Below are positions 19,457-28,988 of a DNA stretch of 64,000 bases, one piece after another; within the stretch, counting starts at the first letter, position 1, and the number at the start of each line of letters is the position of its first letter. The stretch lies in assembly GCA_900472625.1 (NCBI GenBank), contig UCIT01000007.1:186001-250000 (forward strand), given 5' to 3'. The translations under genes and the position numbers were made by a program. Source of the DNA: Hyphomicrobiales bacterium (GTDB lineage: Bacteria > Pseudomonadota > Alphaproteobacteria > Rhizobiales > Rhizobiaceae). The notes under the pieces were generated by a model, which saw nothing but the letters and a program-made list of their open reading frames with translations, had not been told where the DNA came from and made no database searches.

Positions 19457-20740
19457 TCAGGCCGCGTCGAGAGCCTGCGTCAGGTCGGCAATGAGATCGT
19501 CAGGATGCTCGATGCCGATCGACAGGCGAATAGTCGAATCCAGAACGCCGATCCGCTGGCGCACATCCGCCGGCACGCCGGAATGCGTCATTGTTGCCGG
19601 ATGGCTGGCGAGCGATTCGGTGCCGCCGAGGCTGACGGCGAGCTTGAAGATCTGTAGCGCATTCAAGAACTTGAACGATGCCGGCTGACCTCCTTCGATA
19701 TCGAAGGAGAAGGTGGATCCGGCTCCGGTGCACTGCGCCGCGAAGGTGCGGCCGAGCGGCGATGTCGGCTCGTGATACGGCAGATAGTGAATCTTCTTAA
19801 CCTTCGGATGGGCGTGCAGGAAATCGGCAATGGCGAGCGCGTTGTTGTCGGCGCGCTCCATGCGGATCTGCAGCGTTTCCAGCGAACGGCCCAGCATCCA
19901 GCAGGAGTGCGGATCGAGCTGCGTGCCGATGGCGCCACGTAGCGCCTTGACCTGCTTCATCACGGCCTTGCTTCCGAGTGCAGCGCCGGCGATTAGGTCC
20001 GAGTGACCGCCGACATACTTGGTCAGGGAATAGAGCGAGATATCGGCGCCATGCTCGATCGGGCGCTGGAAGACTGGGCCGAGCAGCGTGTTGTCGCAGG
20101 CCACGATCGGCGTGTGACCCTGCTTCTTGCCGATCTCGTCAGCGATGCGGCGCATCATGGCGACATCGACGAGGCTGTTGGTCGGGTTGGCGGGCGTTTC
20201 GACCAGGATCATCGACACGCGGCCCTTGGCCATCGCCTGTTCTGCGGCTGCGCGCACCGAGGCCTCATCGACGCCGTCGGCAAAGCCCACCGCCGCGACG
20301 CCGAGGTTGAGGAAGGTCTTCGCGAGCAGCGTTTCCGTGCCGCCGTAGAGCGGCTGCGAATGCAGCACGGCGTCGCCGGGACGCACGAAGGCCAGCAGCG
20401 TCGTGGCGATCGCAGACATGCCTGACGAGAACAGCACGCAGCTCTCTGTCCGCTCATAGACCGCAAGACGGTCCTCGACGATCTCGCTGTTGGGGTGATT
20501 GAAGCGCGAATAGACGAGGCCGGCGCCCTGGCCTGCCGGTGGCTCGCGGCGGCCGGAGACATAATCAAAGAAGTCGCGGCCATCCTCGGCGGACTTGAAG
20601 ACGAAGGTCGAGGTCAGGAACACCGGCGGCTTGACAGCGCCCTCCGACAATTGCGGGTCGTAGCCATAGTTCAGCATCTGGGTTTCGGGATGCAGGGCGT
20701 GATTGCCAATGTGGGTCTTGGAGGGATGCGGCGCGGTCAT
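19457..20740 (-). CDS. Cystathionine gamma-synthase/methionine gamma-lyase family PLP enzyme
   Basis: A 427-residue Cys/Met-metabolism PLP enzyme. K241 in [15 protein letters not shown] is the Schiff-base lysine, and VYSRFNHPN and [10 protein letters not shown] are family motifs. Reactions possible in this family are gamma-elimination of methionine, cystathionine synthesis or cleavage, and sulfhydrylation. The divergent Lrp-type regulator argues for a catabolic, amino-acid-induced lyase, as with mdeA and MdeR in Pseudomonas putida. A GGAG ribosome site precedes the start. Confidence 0.86.
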   Translation of the reverse strand: MTAPHPSKTHIGNHALHPETQMLNYGYDPQLSEGAVKPPVFLTSTFVFKSAEDGRDFFDYVSGRREPPAGQGAGLVYSRFNHPNSEIVEDRLAVYERTESCVLFSSGMSAIATTLLAFVRPGDAVLHSQPLYGGTETLLAKTFLNLGVAAVGFADGVDEASVRAAAEQAMAKGRVSMILVETPANPTNSLVDVAMMRRIADEIGKKQGHTPIVACDNTLLGPVFQRPIEHGADISLYSLTKYVGGHSDLIAGAALGSKAVMKQVKALRGAIGTQLDPHSCWMLGRSLETLQIRMERADNNALAIADFLHAHPKVKKIHYLPYHEPTSPLGRTFAAQCTGAGSTFSFDIEGGQPASFKFLNALQIFKLAVSLGGTESLASHPATMTHSGVPADVRQRIGVLDSTIRLSIGIEHPDDLIADLTQALDAA

Positions 20741-20828
20741 TGGGCGTCTCCTGCTTCGAAAGATGAGCTTGATGGCGGCAGATTATCGCGAAACGAAATG
20801 GCTTTTCTTGCTATTTGGAGCGCAGATG

Positions 20829-20848
20829 TGATCTTGGAAGCAAGATCA
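20829..20848. promoter_or_regulatory. Candidate Lrp-type operator
   Basis: The inverted repeat TGATCTTG-GAAG-CAAGATCA has 8-base arms. It lies 18 bases upstream of the Lrp-family start and 88 bases from the divergent PLP-enzyme start. Position and symmetry suit an Lrp/AsnC dimer that autoregulates and controls the divergent gene. Confidence 0.55.
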
Positions 20849-20866
20849 TGCCACCGGTTACCGAAT

Positions 20867-21325
20867 ATGACGCAGAAAATTGCAGACGAGACGGACAGAC
20901 GCATCCTGAGAGAACTGATCGACGACGCGCGCCTGCCGAACAACGAACTCGCCGAACGCGTCGGCCTCTCCGCTTCCGCCTGCCTGCGTCGCCTCCGGCG
21001 GCTGGAAGAAGCCGGGATCATTCAGGGCTATACGACGCTTGTCGATCCGGCGGTGGACGGCTGGACGATGACGGCGCTTGCCTCCATTCGCCTCAGCCGC
21101 CAGCATGAGGACGAAATCCGGATGTTCGAGAATGCGGTGCGCGAATGGGACGAGGTGCTGGAGTGCCATCTCGTCACCGGCTCGCGCGACTACGTCCTGA
21201 CGGTCATGAGCTCTGGCCTCGAGCACTATGAGCGCTTCATCAAGGAGAAAATTGCGCGACTGAAATGCGTCGACACGATCGAGACCAGCTTCGTGATGAA
21301 CACGATCAAGGCGCGACGCATCTAG
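20867..21325 (+). CDS. Lrp/AsnC-family transcriptional regulator
   Basis: A 152-residue feast/famine regulator. The N-terminal winged helix (DETDRRILRELIDDARLPNN, then ELAERVGLSASACLRRLRRL) is the DNA-binding AsnC domain. The C-terminal RAM/ligand domain (about 65-150) includes VLECHLVTGSRDYVLTV. The length is standard only with the ATG at 20867; longer in-frame starts would run into the neighbour's promoter and the preceding gene. It most likely controls the divergent PLP lyase in response to an amino acid. Confidence 0.9.
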   Translation: MTQKIADETDRRILRELIDDARLPNNELAERVGLSASACLRRLRRLEEAGIIQGYTTLVDPAVDGWTMTALASIRLSRQHEDEIRMFENAVREWDEVLECHLVTGSRDYVLTVMSSGLEHYERFIKEKIARLKCVDTIETSFVMNTIKARRI

Positions 21326-21401
21326 CGATTTTGCGGATGGCCGCTGGCCGGACGGCGGAGCGATCCCCACCTGTTGTTGAGATCAATCCGGAGAAGCAGA
21401 T

Positions 21402-22103
21402 ATGACCGACTTTCCCTACAAGACGGCGCTCATCGTCGGCGCGGGCCCCGGCATCAGCGCATCGCTTGCCCGGCAACTGACGGCGCGCGGGGTCAAGGTG
21501 GCGCTCGCGGCACGCGATATCGACAAACTGCAGGCGCTGGTCGCGGAAACGGGTGCCAGGGCGTTCGCCACGGACGCAAGCGAGGCGGCATCCGTGGCAT
21601 CCCTCTTCGAAGACGTCGAGCGGGCAATCGGCGAGCCCGATGTGGTCATATACAATGCCAGTGGCCGTGTGCGCGGGCCAATCGCCGAGCTTGATCCGGC
21701 GGAAGTCGAGCGGGCGATTTCGGTCAGCGCCTTCGGTGGATTTCTGGTGAGCCAGCAAGCAGCCAAGCGGATGATCGCAAAGGGACGCGGCGCGATCCTG
21801 TTTACCGGCGCAACGGCAAGCGTGAAGGGCTTCGCGCAATCGGCGCCGTTCGCGATGGGCAAGTTCGCATTGCGTGGGCTGGCCCAGAGTGCGGCGCGCG
21901 AGCTCGGCCCGAAGGGTATCCATGTCGCGCACTTCATCATCGACGGCGCCGTCCGCTCCGAGACGCGACCGGAAAATCCCGACAAGCCTGATGCGATGCT
22001 CGACCCCGATGCTGTCGCCCAGAGCTATATCGACGTTCTCTTGCAGAGGCGCAGCGCATGGTCGCATGAGGTCGAGCTCCGACCCTGGACCGAGACCTTC
22101 TGA
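21402..22103 (+). CDS. Atypical short-chain dehydrogenase with Phe at the catalytic Tyr position
   Basis: A 233-residue SDR. The Rossmann glycine motif is GAGPGIS (13-19), YNASG replaces NNAG, and S140 is in FTGATASVKG. At the YxxxK position the sequence reads F150-A-M-G-K154, so the catalytic tyrosine is replaced by phenylalanine. The following segment, ARELGPKGIHVAHFIIDGAV, is typical of a recognisable SDR subgroup that shares this change. Oxidoreductase activity is therefore uncertain. It follows the Lrp gene by 76 bases and may or may not be coregulated. Confidence 0.83.
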   Translation: MTDFPYKTALIVGAGPGISASLARQLTARGVKVALAARDIDKLQALVAETGARAFATDASEAASVASLFEDVERAIGEPDVVIYNASGRVRGPIAELDPAEVERAISVSAFGGFLVSQQAAKRMIAKGRGAILFTGATASVKGFAQSAPFAMGKFALRGLAQSAARELGPKGIHVAHFIIDGAVRSETRPENPDKPDAMLDPDAVAQSYIDVLLQRRSAWSHEVELRPWTETF

Positions 22104-22445
22104 CGGGATCATCAAGCCGCCTATCCGCTTCATGACGCTTGCACATTAGCAGCGCGATTCCGGCACGGAAATTGGCTCGAAACCCCCAAAAGTTAAAAAA
22201 ATTACATGAGGGTTAACGGGTTGTTTACCACGTTCGCTGAAAGGTGATGGTTGAGCATAGGTGTCCTGCATTCCTTTTTTCAAGTCTCGCGTTTTATGGA
22301 ATGCGCGCCACACGTACAGCTTGAGGAAAGCCTAATTCATTATCCTCTTATGGACGGTGCTCTCTGATCCGCTGTTTTGCGGCTCTGACGGAAAAGCCAA
22401 TGATCGACCCCGGCGGGGGTTCGAGCAGATGAAGCGAGCAAGAAG
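22104..22445. other. Intergenic region upstream of podJ
   Basis: A 342-base non-coding stretch with AT-rich segments. It contains a CtrA-like half-palindrome at 22213-22228 and a GATTC (GANTC, CcrM-type methylation) site at 22156-22160. I see no convincing terminator or structured RNA. It presumably holds the podJ promoter and a long leader. Confidence 0.5.
22213..22228 (+). promoter_or_regulatory. Candidate CtrA box upstream of podJ
   Basis: The sequence reads TTAA, seven bases, then TTTAC, one base away from the CtrA consensus TTAA-N7-TTAAC. It is 218 bases before the podJ start. CtrA control of polar-development genes is established in Alphaproteobacteria, but this individual site is an inference. 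Confidence 0.4.
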
Positions 22446-25400
22446 ATGAACGGATCGCGATCAAATTCCCCCCGGCCTTCCGACAGGGCGTCGCTCGACG
22501 CGCTGAATCGCACCATCGAGGGTTTGGAGGCACGTATCGAAGGCCTGATTGGCAGCGGCGTGCGAGACCAGCGCGCACGGTCGGCAACGCCAGAGCGGGA
22601 ACCCGCATCCTCCCCCTACAAGACAACGCCGCGCGCACCTTACGCCGCCCCCGAGCCCCGCCCGGATCCGCTGGCTGAAATCCGCCAACGCCAGCGCATG
22701 CTCGAAGCCAGCCGCGAACGCGCCGCACGCGAAGCCGCTCCCACTCCGTCCGCCCCACGCGAACCGGCCTATGCCCACCAGCCGGCACAGGCTGCCGTTG
22801 CCGAGCGCGCAGCCGTTCCGCCGCGTCCAGCGATACAGCCGCCCGTGGCCAAGCGTGCGCCCGAGGATACGATGACCGAGATTGCCCAGGCGCTCGTCAG
22901 CCTGCGGCAAGACCTGAAGCGCGATATCTCCGAAGGTGTTGCCCGCGAGATGGACGCGCTGCGCAGCGAGTTGCGCGAAATCAAGACGACAGCGGCGGAC
23001 CGGCCGTTCGCCGAAGACATCCACGCCGACATGAGCCGGCTAGCCGACAGCATCAACCAGCTTGCCGTGCGCTCCGAAAGCTCCGATACGCAAGGTCTGC
23101 GCGGAGAGTTCGAAGAGCTGCGGTCGCTGATGGACGGACTGGCGCGCGAGGATTCGCTGCGCCACATGGACGAGCGCTGGAACGGCTTCGAGAACCAGTT
23201 GCACGCGATCGACACCGCGGGTTTGCAGGAAGAGCTGGTTTCGCTCGCCTACCGCCTCGACGACATGAAGCGCCATATCGGCGGCATGGACGAGAGCCCG
23301 GCCGTACGCGTGCTGGAAGACAAACTGATCTCGATTGCCACGGCAATGGAGCAGTTCGGCAGCATGATCCAGCCGCATGACCGGGCAATGTCGGAGCAGT
23401 TTGCCTCGGTCGACAGCCGCCTCGACGAGATAAGCCGCGCCATCGCCGCCACCGGCCGCGCCGCCACGCAGGGCGATCCTGCCGTCATGCACCGGCTGGA
23501 AGGCCGCCTCGGCAACCTCGCCGAACAGATCGAACTGATGGGCCATAGCGTCGCGAGCCGCACAATGCCTGCCGATGGCCTGGCCGAACGCCTCGAGGCG
23601 CTGACAGCGCGTGTCGAGGAAGTTGCCAATGCCGAAGCCACATCGCGCCTCGACGAGCGCCTCGAACATCTGGCCTTCCTGCTCGAAAAGAGCCATCGTG
23701 CCGCACCGCAGCCGGAACTGACCGGCGCGCTTGCCGATATCTCGCGCAAGATCGACGCCCTGGAAAGCGGCTCGGTCAACGATGCGCTGGCACAGCGTCT
23801 CGATTATCTGGCGCGCCGCATCGACGAAATGGAATCGCAGCCGCTGCAGCCGATCCCCGCACCGGTGGATGACGCAGCCTTCCTGCGCATCGAAGGCCGG
23901 CTCAGCGATATTGCCGCCCGTCTCGACGAAAGCACGGCAGCGCCTGCAACCGACGCCAATGCGCTACGCAATCTCGAAGACCAGATCGCCAATCTCTCGG
24001 CGCTGATGAGCGAGCCGCGCCCCGGCGCTGAAATCGCCGTCGATTTCGACCGCCGCATGGGCGCCATCGAAGACTATATGGCAACCAGCGACGAATATAT
24101 CGTCGAAGCCGCCCGCCAGGCAGCCGAGGCCGTCGTCGAAGCCTATGCCCGCAACGGCAGCATGCAGGGAAGCAGCTCCAGCGCCGACATGTCCGCGCTG
24201 GCAGCGCTTGCCGACGACCTCCGTCATCTGGAAGATCTGAGCCGCAGCGGCGAGGAACGGACGCACAAAACGTTTCAGGCCCTGCACGAAACGCTGGTGC
24301 ACATCGCCGACCGGCTGGACGACATGGAAAACCGCTCGGCTCGCCCGCCGGCGCGTATGCCTGCCGCCGAGGTCGATTTCAACGTCGATCCCTATGCGCT
24401 CACGCCTGCCGGTACTGAAGAGGCCGAGCGACCTGCTGTATTCGGCACGCGGGCACCCGAAGCCGTGCGCAAGGCCGAGACCGCCCAGGAGCCTGCCGCT
24501 CCCGTCATGGCGGCCTCGGATACCAGCGCGCTCGCCATCGAAGCCGCCAGCAAGCCTGCCGCATCCACTGCCGCCAAGGGCAGCCTGCTCGTCAGCCTCG
24601 GCAAGCGCCTGCTTCCCGCCAAGAAGGCCAAGACCGGCGAACGCACAGTCATCGACCCGGCACCCTCGATCGACCCCGTCGACGTGATGCCGCCGGAGGC
24701 CGCCAACGAGCCGCTCGAGCCCGGCTCCGGCGCCCCTGACGTCAAGAAGATCCTGGAGCGCGTGCGCGCCAGCCAGAACGCCGCCCGCACCAACCCGAAG
24801 CCTGCCAGCGAAGGCGACCGCGCCGACTATATCGCTGCCGCGCGCCGCGCGGCGCAGGCCGCCGCGCTGGAAGTCGATGCCGGCGGCAAAGCCGGTGCCG
24901 TGAAGGGTGAGAAGAAACCCAAGATCAAGGATCCGGCAAAGGGCGGCAGTGCGTTCTCGCGCTTCCGCCGGCCGATCCTGCTTGCCGTCGGCGCCGTTCT
25001 CCTGGCGATCATGGCCTTCCCGCTGGCCCGCACAGTAACGACAGGCGCGCCTGCGCCAGCCGAGGTGGCGACGCTTTCCGACACACAGAACAACGCAGTG
25101 CCGCTCGACAGCGAAACCGCGCCCGAGCCGGCACAGCCTTCGGCACCGGTTGCCGCAGCGCCCGAGACAGCCGCGCCAACAACAGCGGAAGCAACGGTTC
25201 CGCCGGCGACAGTCGAGAGCCCGGCCGCCACGCCGACGCAGCCGGTCGCGCCCGAGCGCCTGACGGAAGCAGCACCACTGGCTGGCAACGGCGCCACGGC
25301 GCTTGCTCCTTCGGGCGCGCCGCAGGATGCCTCGGGCTTCATTGCCAACAACACGGCACCCGCGACCGCCGCGATGGCGCCAGCTGCGGCCGCTCCAGCG

Positions 25401-26276
25401 ATCGTCGTTCCGGACACCATCCAGCCGAAGTCGCTTTCCGACGCAGCCAAGAGCGGTGATCCGCTGGCCCTGTTCGAAATCGGCGCCCGCTACAGCGAAG
25501 GCCGTGCCGGCGTTGCAGCCGATCCGAAGGAAGCATCCAACTGGTACCAGTTGGCGGCCGACAAGGGTTTTGCACCGGCGCAATACCGTCTCGGCAGCAT
25601 GTACGAGAAGGGCGCCGGCGTCACCCGCGACATCAACAAGGCTAGGCAGTTCTATGAGCAGGCCGCCAACCAGGGCAATGCAAACGCGATGCACAACCTC
25701 GCGGTGCTACACGCGTCCGGCGCGCTCGGCCAGCAGGATTATGCGGCGGCTGCCAGCTGGTTCACCAAGGCCGCCGATCTCGGCATCACCGACAGCCAGT
25801 TCAACCTGGCGATCCTCTATGCCCGCGGCAACGGCGTGCCGATGGACCTGACGGAATCCTACAAGTGGTTCGCGGTCGCGGCCAAGGGCGGCGACAAGGA
25901 CGCCTCGCAGAAGCGTGACGAAGTGGCCAACGCCATGAAGCCCGACCAACTGCAACAGGCGCGCGCCAAGGCCGACCTCTTCAAGGCACAGCAGGTGGAC
26001 GACAAGTCCAACGGCGTCGAGGTTCCCGACGAATGGACCGGCGCCGGCACCAAGACCTCAAGCGTCGACATGAAGCGGGCGATCCGCAACATCCAGGCGA
26101 TCCTCAACAACAACGGATTCGATGCCGGCCAGCCGGACGGCGAACTGGGCACAAAGACGGTCGCGGCTATCAAGAGCTTCCAGAAGTCGATCGGCCAGGA
26201 GCCGAGCGGAAAGATCAACGACGACACGGTGAAGGCGCTGCTCGAACGCAACAAGGCGCCGGCCACCAAGGCCTGA
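22446..26276 (+). CDS. podJ: PodJ-type polar localisation factor
   Basis: A 1276-residue membrane protein matching rhizobial PodJ in length and layout. The cytoplasmic part has an N-terminal basic/proline-rich stretch and a long coiled-coil-prone region (about 150-640). A single TM helix lies near 841-862 (RRPILLAVGAVLLAIMAFPL). A periplasmic low-complexity Ala/Pro/Thr linker follows, then SEL1-like repeats (about 1003-1162) and a C-terminal peptidoglycan-binding domain (about 1208-1273, NNNGFDAGQPDGELGTKTVA). In Agrobacterium and Sinorhizobium it marks the old pole and helps shift growth and division to the new pole. A strong terminator follows. Confidence 0.88.
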   Translation: MNGSRSNSPRPSDRASLDALNRTIEGLEARIEGLIGSGVRDQRARSATPEREPASSPYKTTPRAPYAAPEPRPDPLAEIRQRQRMLEASRERAAREAAPTPSAPREPAYAHQPAQAAVAERAAVPPRPAIQPPVAKRAPEDTMTEIAQALVSLRQDLKRDISEGVAREMDALRSELREIKTTAADRPFAEDIHADMSRLADSINQLAVRSESSDTQGLRGEFEELRSLMDGLAREDSLRHMDERWNGFENQLHAIDTAGLQEELVSLAYRLDDMKRHIGGMDESPAVRVLEDKLISIATAMEQFGSMIQPHDRAMSEQFASVDSRLDEISRAIAATGRAATQGDPAVMHRLEGRLGNLAEQIELMGHSVASRTMPADGLAERLEALTARVEEVANAEATSRLDERLEHLAFLLEKSHRAAPQPELTGALADISRKIDALESGSVNDALAQRLDYLARRIDEMESQPLQPIPAPVDDAAFLRIEGRLSDIAARLDESTAAPATDANALRNLEDQIANLSALMSEPRPGAEIAVDFDRRMGAIEDYMATSDEYIVEAARQAAEAVVEAYARNGSMQGSSSSADMSALAALADDLRHLEDLSRSGEERTHKTFQALHETLVHIADRLDDMENRSARPPARMPAAEVDFNVDPYALTPAGTEEAERPAVFGTRAPEAVRKAETAQEPAAPVMAASDTSALAIEAASKPAASTAAKGSLLVSLGKRLLPAKKAKTGERTVIDPAPSIDPVDVMPPEAANEPLEPGSGAPDVKKILERVRASQNAARTNPKPASEGDRADYIAAARRAAQAAALEVDAGGKAGAVKGEKKPKIKDPAKGGSAFSRFRRPILLAVGAVLLAIMAFPLARTVTTGAPAPAEVATLSDTQNNAVPLDSETAPEPAQPSAPVAAAPETAAPTTAEATVPPATVESPAATPTQPVAPERLTEAAPLAGNGATALAPSGAPQDASGFIANNTAPATAAMAPAAAAPAIVVPDTIQPKSLSDAAKSGDPLALFEIGARYSEGRAGVAADPKEASNWYQLAADKGFAPAQYRLGSMYEKGAGVTRDINKARQFYEQAANQGNANAMHNLAVLHASGALGQQDYAAAASWFTKAADLGITDSQFNLAILYARGNGVPMDLTESYKWFAVAAKGGDKDASQKRDEVANAMKPDQLQQARAKADLFKAQQVDDKSNGVEVPDEWTGAGTKTSSVDMKRAIRNIQAILNNNGFDAGQPDGELGTKTVAAIKSFQKSIGQEPSGKINDDTVKALLERNKAPATKA

Positions 26277-26296
26277 TCAGCCTCGATCCTCCCATC

Positions 26297-26332
26297 ATCC
26301 CTCGCAGACTTGGGTTTGCGAGGGATTTTTTT
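26297..26332 (+). terminator. Intrinsic terminator of podJ
   Basis: A 10-base-pair stem (ATCCCTCGCA with TGCGAGGGAT) and a 10-base loop are followed by seven T residues. It begins 20 bases after the podJ stop codon. Confidence 0.92.
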
Positions 26333-26482
26333 GTGTCTGCTGGTGAAAGACGCGCATCTTTTCCACCAAGCAGCCCGGCAGCACTTGATCCGTTGCCGAA
26401 CAATCATTTAAGCCTCTTCTGCTCGGGGATGGCAAACGCCGCTCCGGCGAGGAGCACCGTCTCGTGCAGGGATTATCGAAGC

Positions 26483-27112
26483 ATGGAAATTTTCACATCC
26501 GCCGGGTTGCTGGCGTTGTTGCAGGTCATTGTCATCGATCTGGTTCTTGCCGGCGATAATGCCGTGGTCATCGGTCTTGCGGCAGCGGGCCTGGCGCCCG
26601 ACCAGCGCAAGAAGGCCATTCTGGTCGGTATCCTTGCCGCAACCGTGCTGCGTATCGCACTGGCCAGCGTCACGGTGCAGTTGCTCGACATCATCGGCCT
26701 GTTGCTTGCGGGCGGTATTCTTCTGCTCTGGGTATGCTGGAAGATGTGGCGCGAAATCCGCGCGAACAGCGCTGAGGACGTCGACGGTGCACTTGCAAAT
26801 GGCGCGCAGGCGCCGCGCAAAACTTTCCTGCAAGCCGCGACGCAGATCGTCATCGCCGACATCTCGATGTCGCTCGACAACGTGCTGGCCGTGGCCGGCG
26901 CCGCGCGCGAGCATCCCACGGTGCTGGTCATCGGCCTCATCCTGTCGATCGCGATGATGGGCATCGCCGCGAACTTCATCGCCCGCTTGCTAAGCCGCTA
27001 TCACTGGATCGCCTATATCGGTCTTGCCATCATTGTCTATGTCGCCTTGCATATGATCTATCGCGGCGCACTGGAAGTGTGGCCGCATGTAGCGGCCGCG
27101 ACCGGCGGCTGA
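26483..27112 (+). CDS. TerC-family (YjbE-type) integral membrane protein
   Basis: A 209-residue protein with about six to seven TM helices. The two paired acidic motifs of the TerC/YjbE group are present: DLVLAGDNAVVIG in TM1 and DISMSLDNVLAVAG in the second half. Members export metal ions, notably Mn2+, or act in exoenzyme-linked metal loading. The start at 26483 begins right at TM1; a longer in-frame start would overlap the podJ end and is rejected. I looked for a yybP-ykoY manganese riboswitch upstream and did not find its conserved loops. Confidence 0.87.
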   Translation: MEIFTSAGLLALLQVIVIDLVLAGDNAVVIGLAAAGLAPDQRKKAILVGILAATVLRIALASVTVQLLDIIGLLLAGGILLLWVCWKMWREIRANSAEDVDGALANGAQAPRKTFLQAATQIVIADISMSLDNVLAVAGAAREHPTVLVIGLILSIAMMGIAANFIARLLSRYHWIAYIGLAIIVYVALHMIYRGALEVWPHVAAATGG

Positions 27113-27158
27113 CAAGGGCTGCCTCCTCGGCCGGAATCGGCCTGACGGTGCTTGGCCG

Positions 27159-27770
27159 TCAGGGGCCGTTCACCAGCCTGAGAATGAGCGCCTGCACATT
27201 GCCGCCGTCGCTCATTTCCACCTGATCGAAATCGCGACCGCGCTGACGCTGCCGTCCGGATATCTCGCCGAGGCGTTCTGTCAGGTTCGCGCGGATCTTG
27301 CGGCAATCCGGATCGTCCTCGGCGGAAAACCCTGAACTCAGCGTCTCGATCTCGTGCACCATGTCGATTATGGTCTCGCCGTGCACCCTCTCATGCTTGC
27401 GGATCGCGTCGATGAAGATGTCCCAACTCGCCTTGACTGACGGCGACAGCTTCGCCGACGGCTTCGGCAAAGTGTAGATGATCGTCAGCTTCGGTTTGGC
27501 TGTCGTCAGCACGCAGGCATTGCCCTGCCGCTCGTATTTTCGCGTCCAGGTGAGCTTGAAGGTGGTGTGGGCGATGACGCGCGACTGGCCGCCGACCTGC
27601 GGGCCCTTCTCACCGATCGAGCGATAGAGCTCCGCGCCGGTGACGCCTGATATGGCGTAGTTGCGCACCTCCTCGGTCGGCTGCCATTGCGCAGATGCCA
27701 AGGCCGGGGCCAATGCCTGCGCCGAACCCAGCAACGCACCAAGCATCAAAATTCGAATTCCTGACGTCAC
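27159..27770 (-). CDS. DUF922 secreted zinc-protease-like protein
   Basis: A 203-residue exported protein with a signal peptide (cleavage near ALASA-QW, about residue 28). The motif HERVHGE (about 132-138) is an HExxH metal site within the family segment FIDAIRKHERVHG, characteristic of DUF922, a predicted secreted Zn-dependent protease family. The substrate is unknown. It is convergent with the TerC-family gene, and its 3' end lies 46 bases from it. Confidence 0.8.
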   Translation of the reverse strand: MTSGIRILMLGALLGSAQALAPALASAQWQPTEEVRNYAISGVTGAELYRSIGEKGPQVGGQSRVIAHTTFKLTWTRKYERQGNACVLTTAKPKLTIIYTLPKPSAKLSPSVKASWDIFIDAIRKHERVHGETIIDMVHEIETLSSGFSAEDDPDCRKIRANLTERLGEISGRQRQRGRDFDQVEMSDGGNVQALILRLVNGP

Positions 27771-27919
27771 GTCACCCCCGACCGTTTCCCCGCTGCGGCA
27801 ACCTAGGCATTCGATGCCTCCCGTTCAACGACATCAGACATCCGCCGCGTGATCTTTCCTTGGCGAGCGACGGTTCACTCCGAGACTGTGCCGGTATTGT
27901 CACAAAACCTGAAAAAAGC

Positions 27920-27931
27920 CTGATTAATCAG
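27920..27931. promoter_or_regulatory. Perfect 12-base palindrome upstream of TSUP operon
   Basis: The sequence CTGATTAATCAG reads the same on both strands. It sits in the 297-base non-coding region between the divergent DUF922 and TSUP genes, 137 bases from the TSUP start. It could be an operator, but no regulator gene is adjacent. Confidence 0.35.
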
Positions 27932-28067
27932 AATTCTTCGCGTATTGAGAGGACGTCGTGTCGCTGATCGAAAGCCTATCGCAACGATTTGCGCCTAGGG
28001 TGCCTCATTCGCTTGAAATGTGGGGAACGCAGCGGCTGGTCTTGCCGTTGGCAAATCGGGGTCGGCT

Positions 28068-28988
28068 GTGACAATCTATCTGCCCATCGCAGAATTGTCG
28101 GTGAACATTTTCATCATCCTCGGCATGGGCGCGGCCGTCGGCTTCCTGTCCGGCATGTTCGGCGTCGGCGGCGGATTCCTGATCACCCCGCTCTTGATCT
28201 TCTACAATATTCCGCCGGTCGTTGCGGTCGCCACCGGTGCCAACCAGGTCGTCGCCTCGTCGATATCGGGCGCCATCACCCATTTCAGGCGTGGCACGCT
28301 TGACGTGAAGCTGGGCTCGGTGCTGCTGCTCGGCGGCCTGACCGGCGCCACCGTCGGCATCTGGATCTTCTCGCTGCTGCGGCGGATCGGCCAGCTCGAT
28401 CTGATCATTTCGCTGATGTACGTGCTTTTCCTCGGCACCGTTGGCGGGCTGATGCTGCTCGAAAGCATCCGGGCGATGCGGCGCGCCTCGAAGAACATTG
28501 CGCCCACCGCCCGCCGGCCCGGCCACCATCACTGGGTGCACCGGCTGCCGCTGAAGATGCGGTTCAAGAAATCGAAGATCTTCCTCAGCGTCATCCCGAT
28601 CGTCGCACTCGGCTTCGGCATCGGCATTCTGACCTCGGTCATGGGCGTCGGCGGCGGCTTCATCATGGTGCCGGCGATGATCTATCTGCTGCGCATCCCG
28701 ACCAATGTCGTCGTCGGGACATCGCTGTTCCAGATCATCTTCGTCACCGCCTACACCACCGTCGTGCAGGCCGCGACGAACTTCTCCGTCGACATCGTCC
28801 TAGCCTTCTTCCTGATGATCGCCGGCGTGATCGGCGCGCAATACGGCGTTCGCGTCGGCCAGAAGCTGCGCGGCGAACAGCTGCGGGCGCTGCTTGGGCT
28901 GCTGGTTCTTGCCGTCGGCCTTCGTCTGGCCGTGGCACTTGTTGTGACGCCCGCCGATATCTACTCCGTCGTCATGGGTGCCAACTGA
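28068..28988 (+). CDS. TSUP-family (TauE/SafE) anion exporter
   Basis: A 306-residue membrane protein with two homologous halves, each with the glycine-rich TauE signature (FLSGMFGVGGGFLITPLL and LTSVMGVGGGFIMVPAM). The family moves sulfite, sulfoacetate or other organosulfonate anions outward. A GTG at 28068 with an upstream GGGG is chosen because it gives the usual N-terminus; a GTG at 28020 would add 16 residues. The stop codon overlaps the start of the next gene, so the two are translationally coupled. Confidence 0.85.
   Translation: MTIYLPIAELSVNIFIILGMGAAVGFLSGMFGVGGGFLITPLLIFYNIPPVVAVATGANQVVASSISGAITHFRRGTLDVKLGSVLLLGGLTGATVGIWIFSLLRRIGQLDLIISLMYVLFLGTVGGLMLLESIRAMRRASKNIAPTARRPGHHHWVHRLPLKMRFKKSKIFLSVIPIVALGFGIGILTSVMGVGGGFIMVPAMIYLLRIPTNVVVGTSLFQIIFVTAYTTVVQAATNFSVDIVLAFFLMIAGVIGAQYGVRVGQKLRGEQLRALLGLLVLAVGLRLAVALVVTPADIYSVVMGAN

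Noticed and set aside
23964..25694. A 576-codon open frame on the minus strand inside podJ
   Set aside because: It is antisense to a gene with clear domains, is full of Gly/Arg/Cys typical of high-GC antisense frames, and has no ribosome site.
26333..26482. A yybP-ykoY manganese riboswitch before the TerC-family gene
   Set aside because: The expected conserved loop sequences are absent; only generic GC hairpins are seen.
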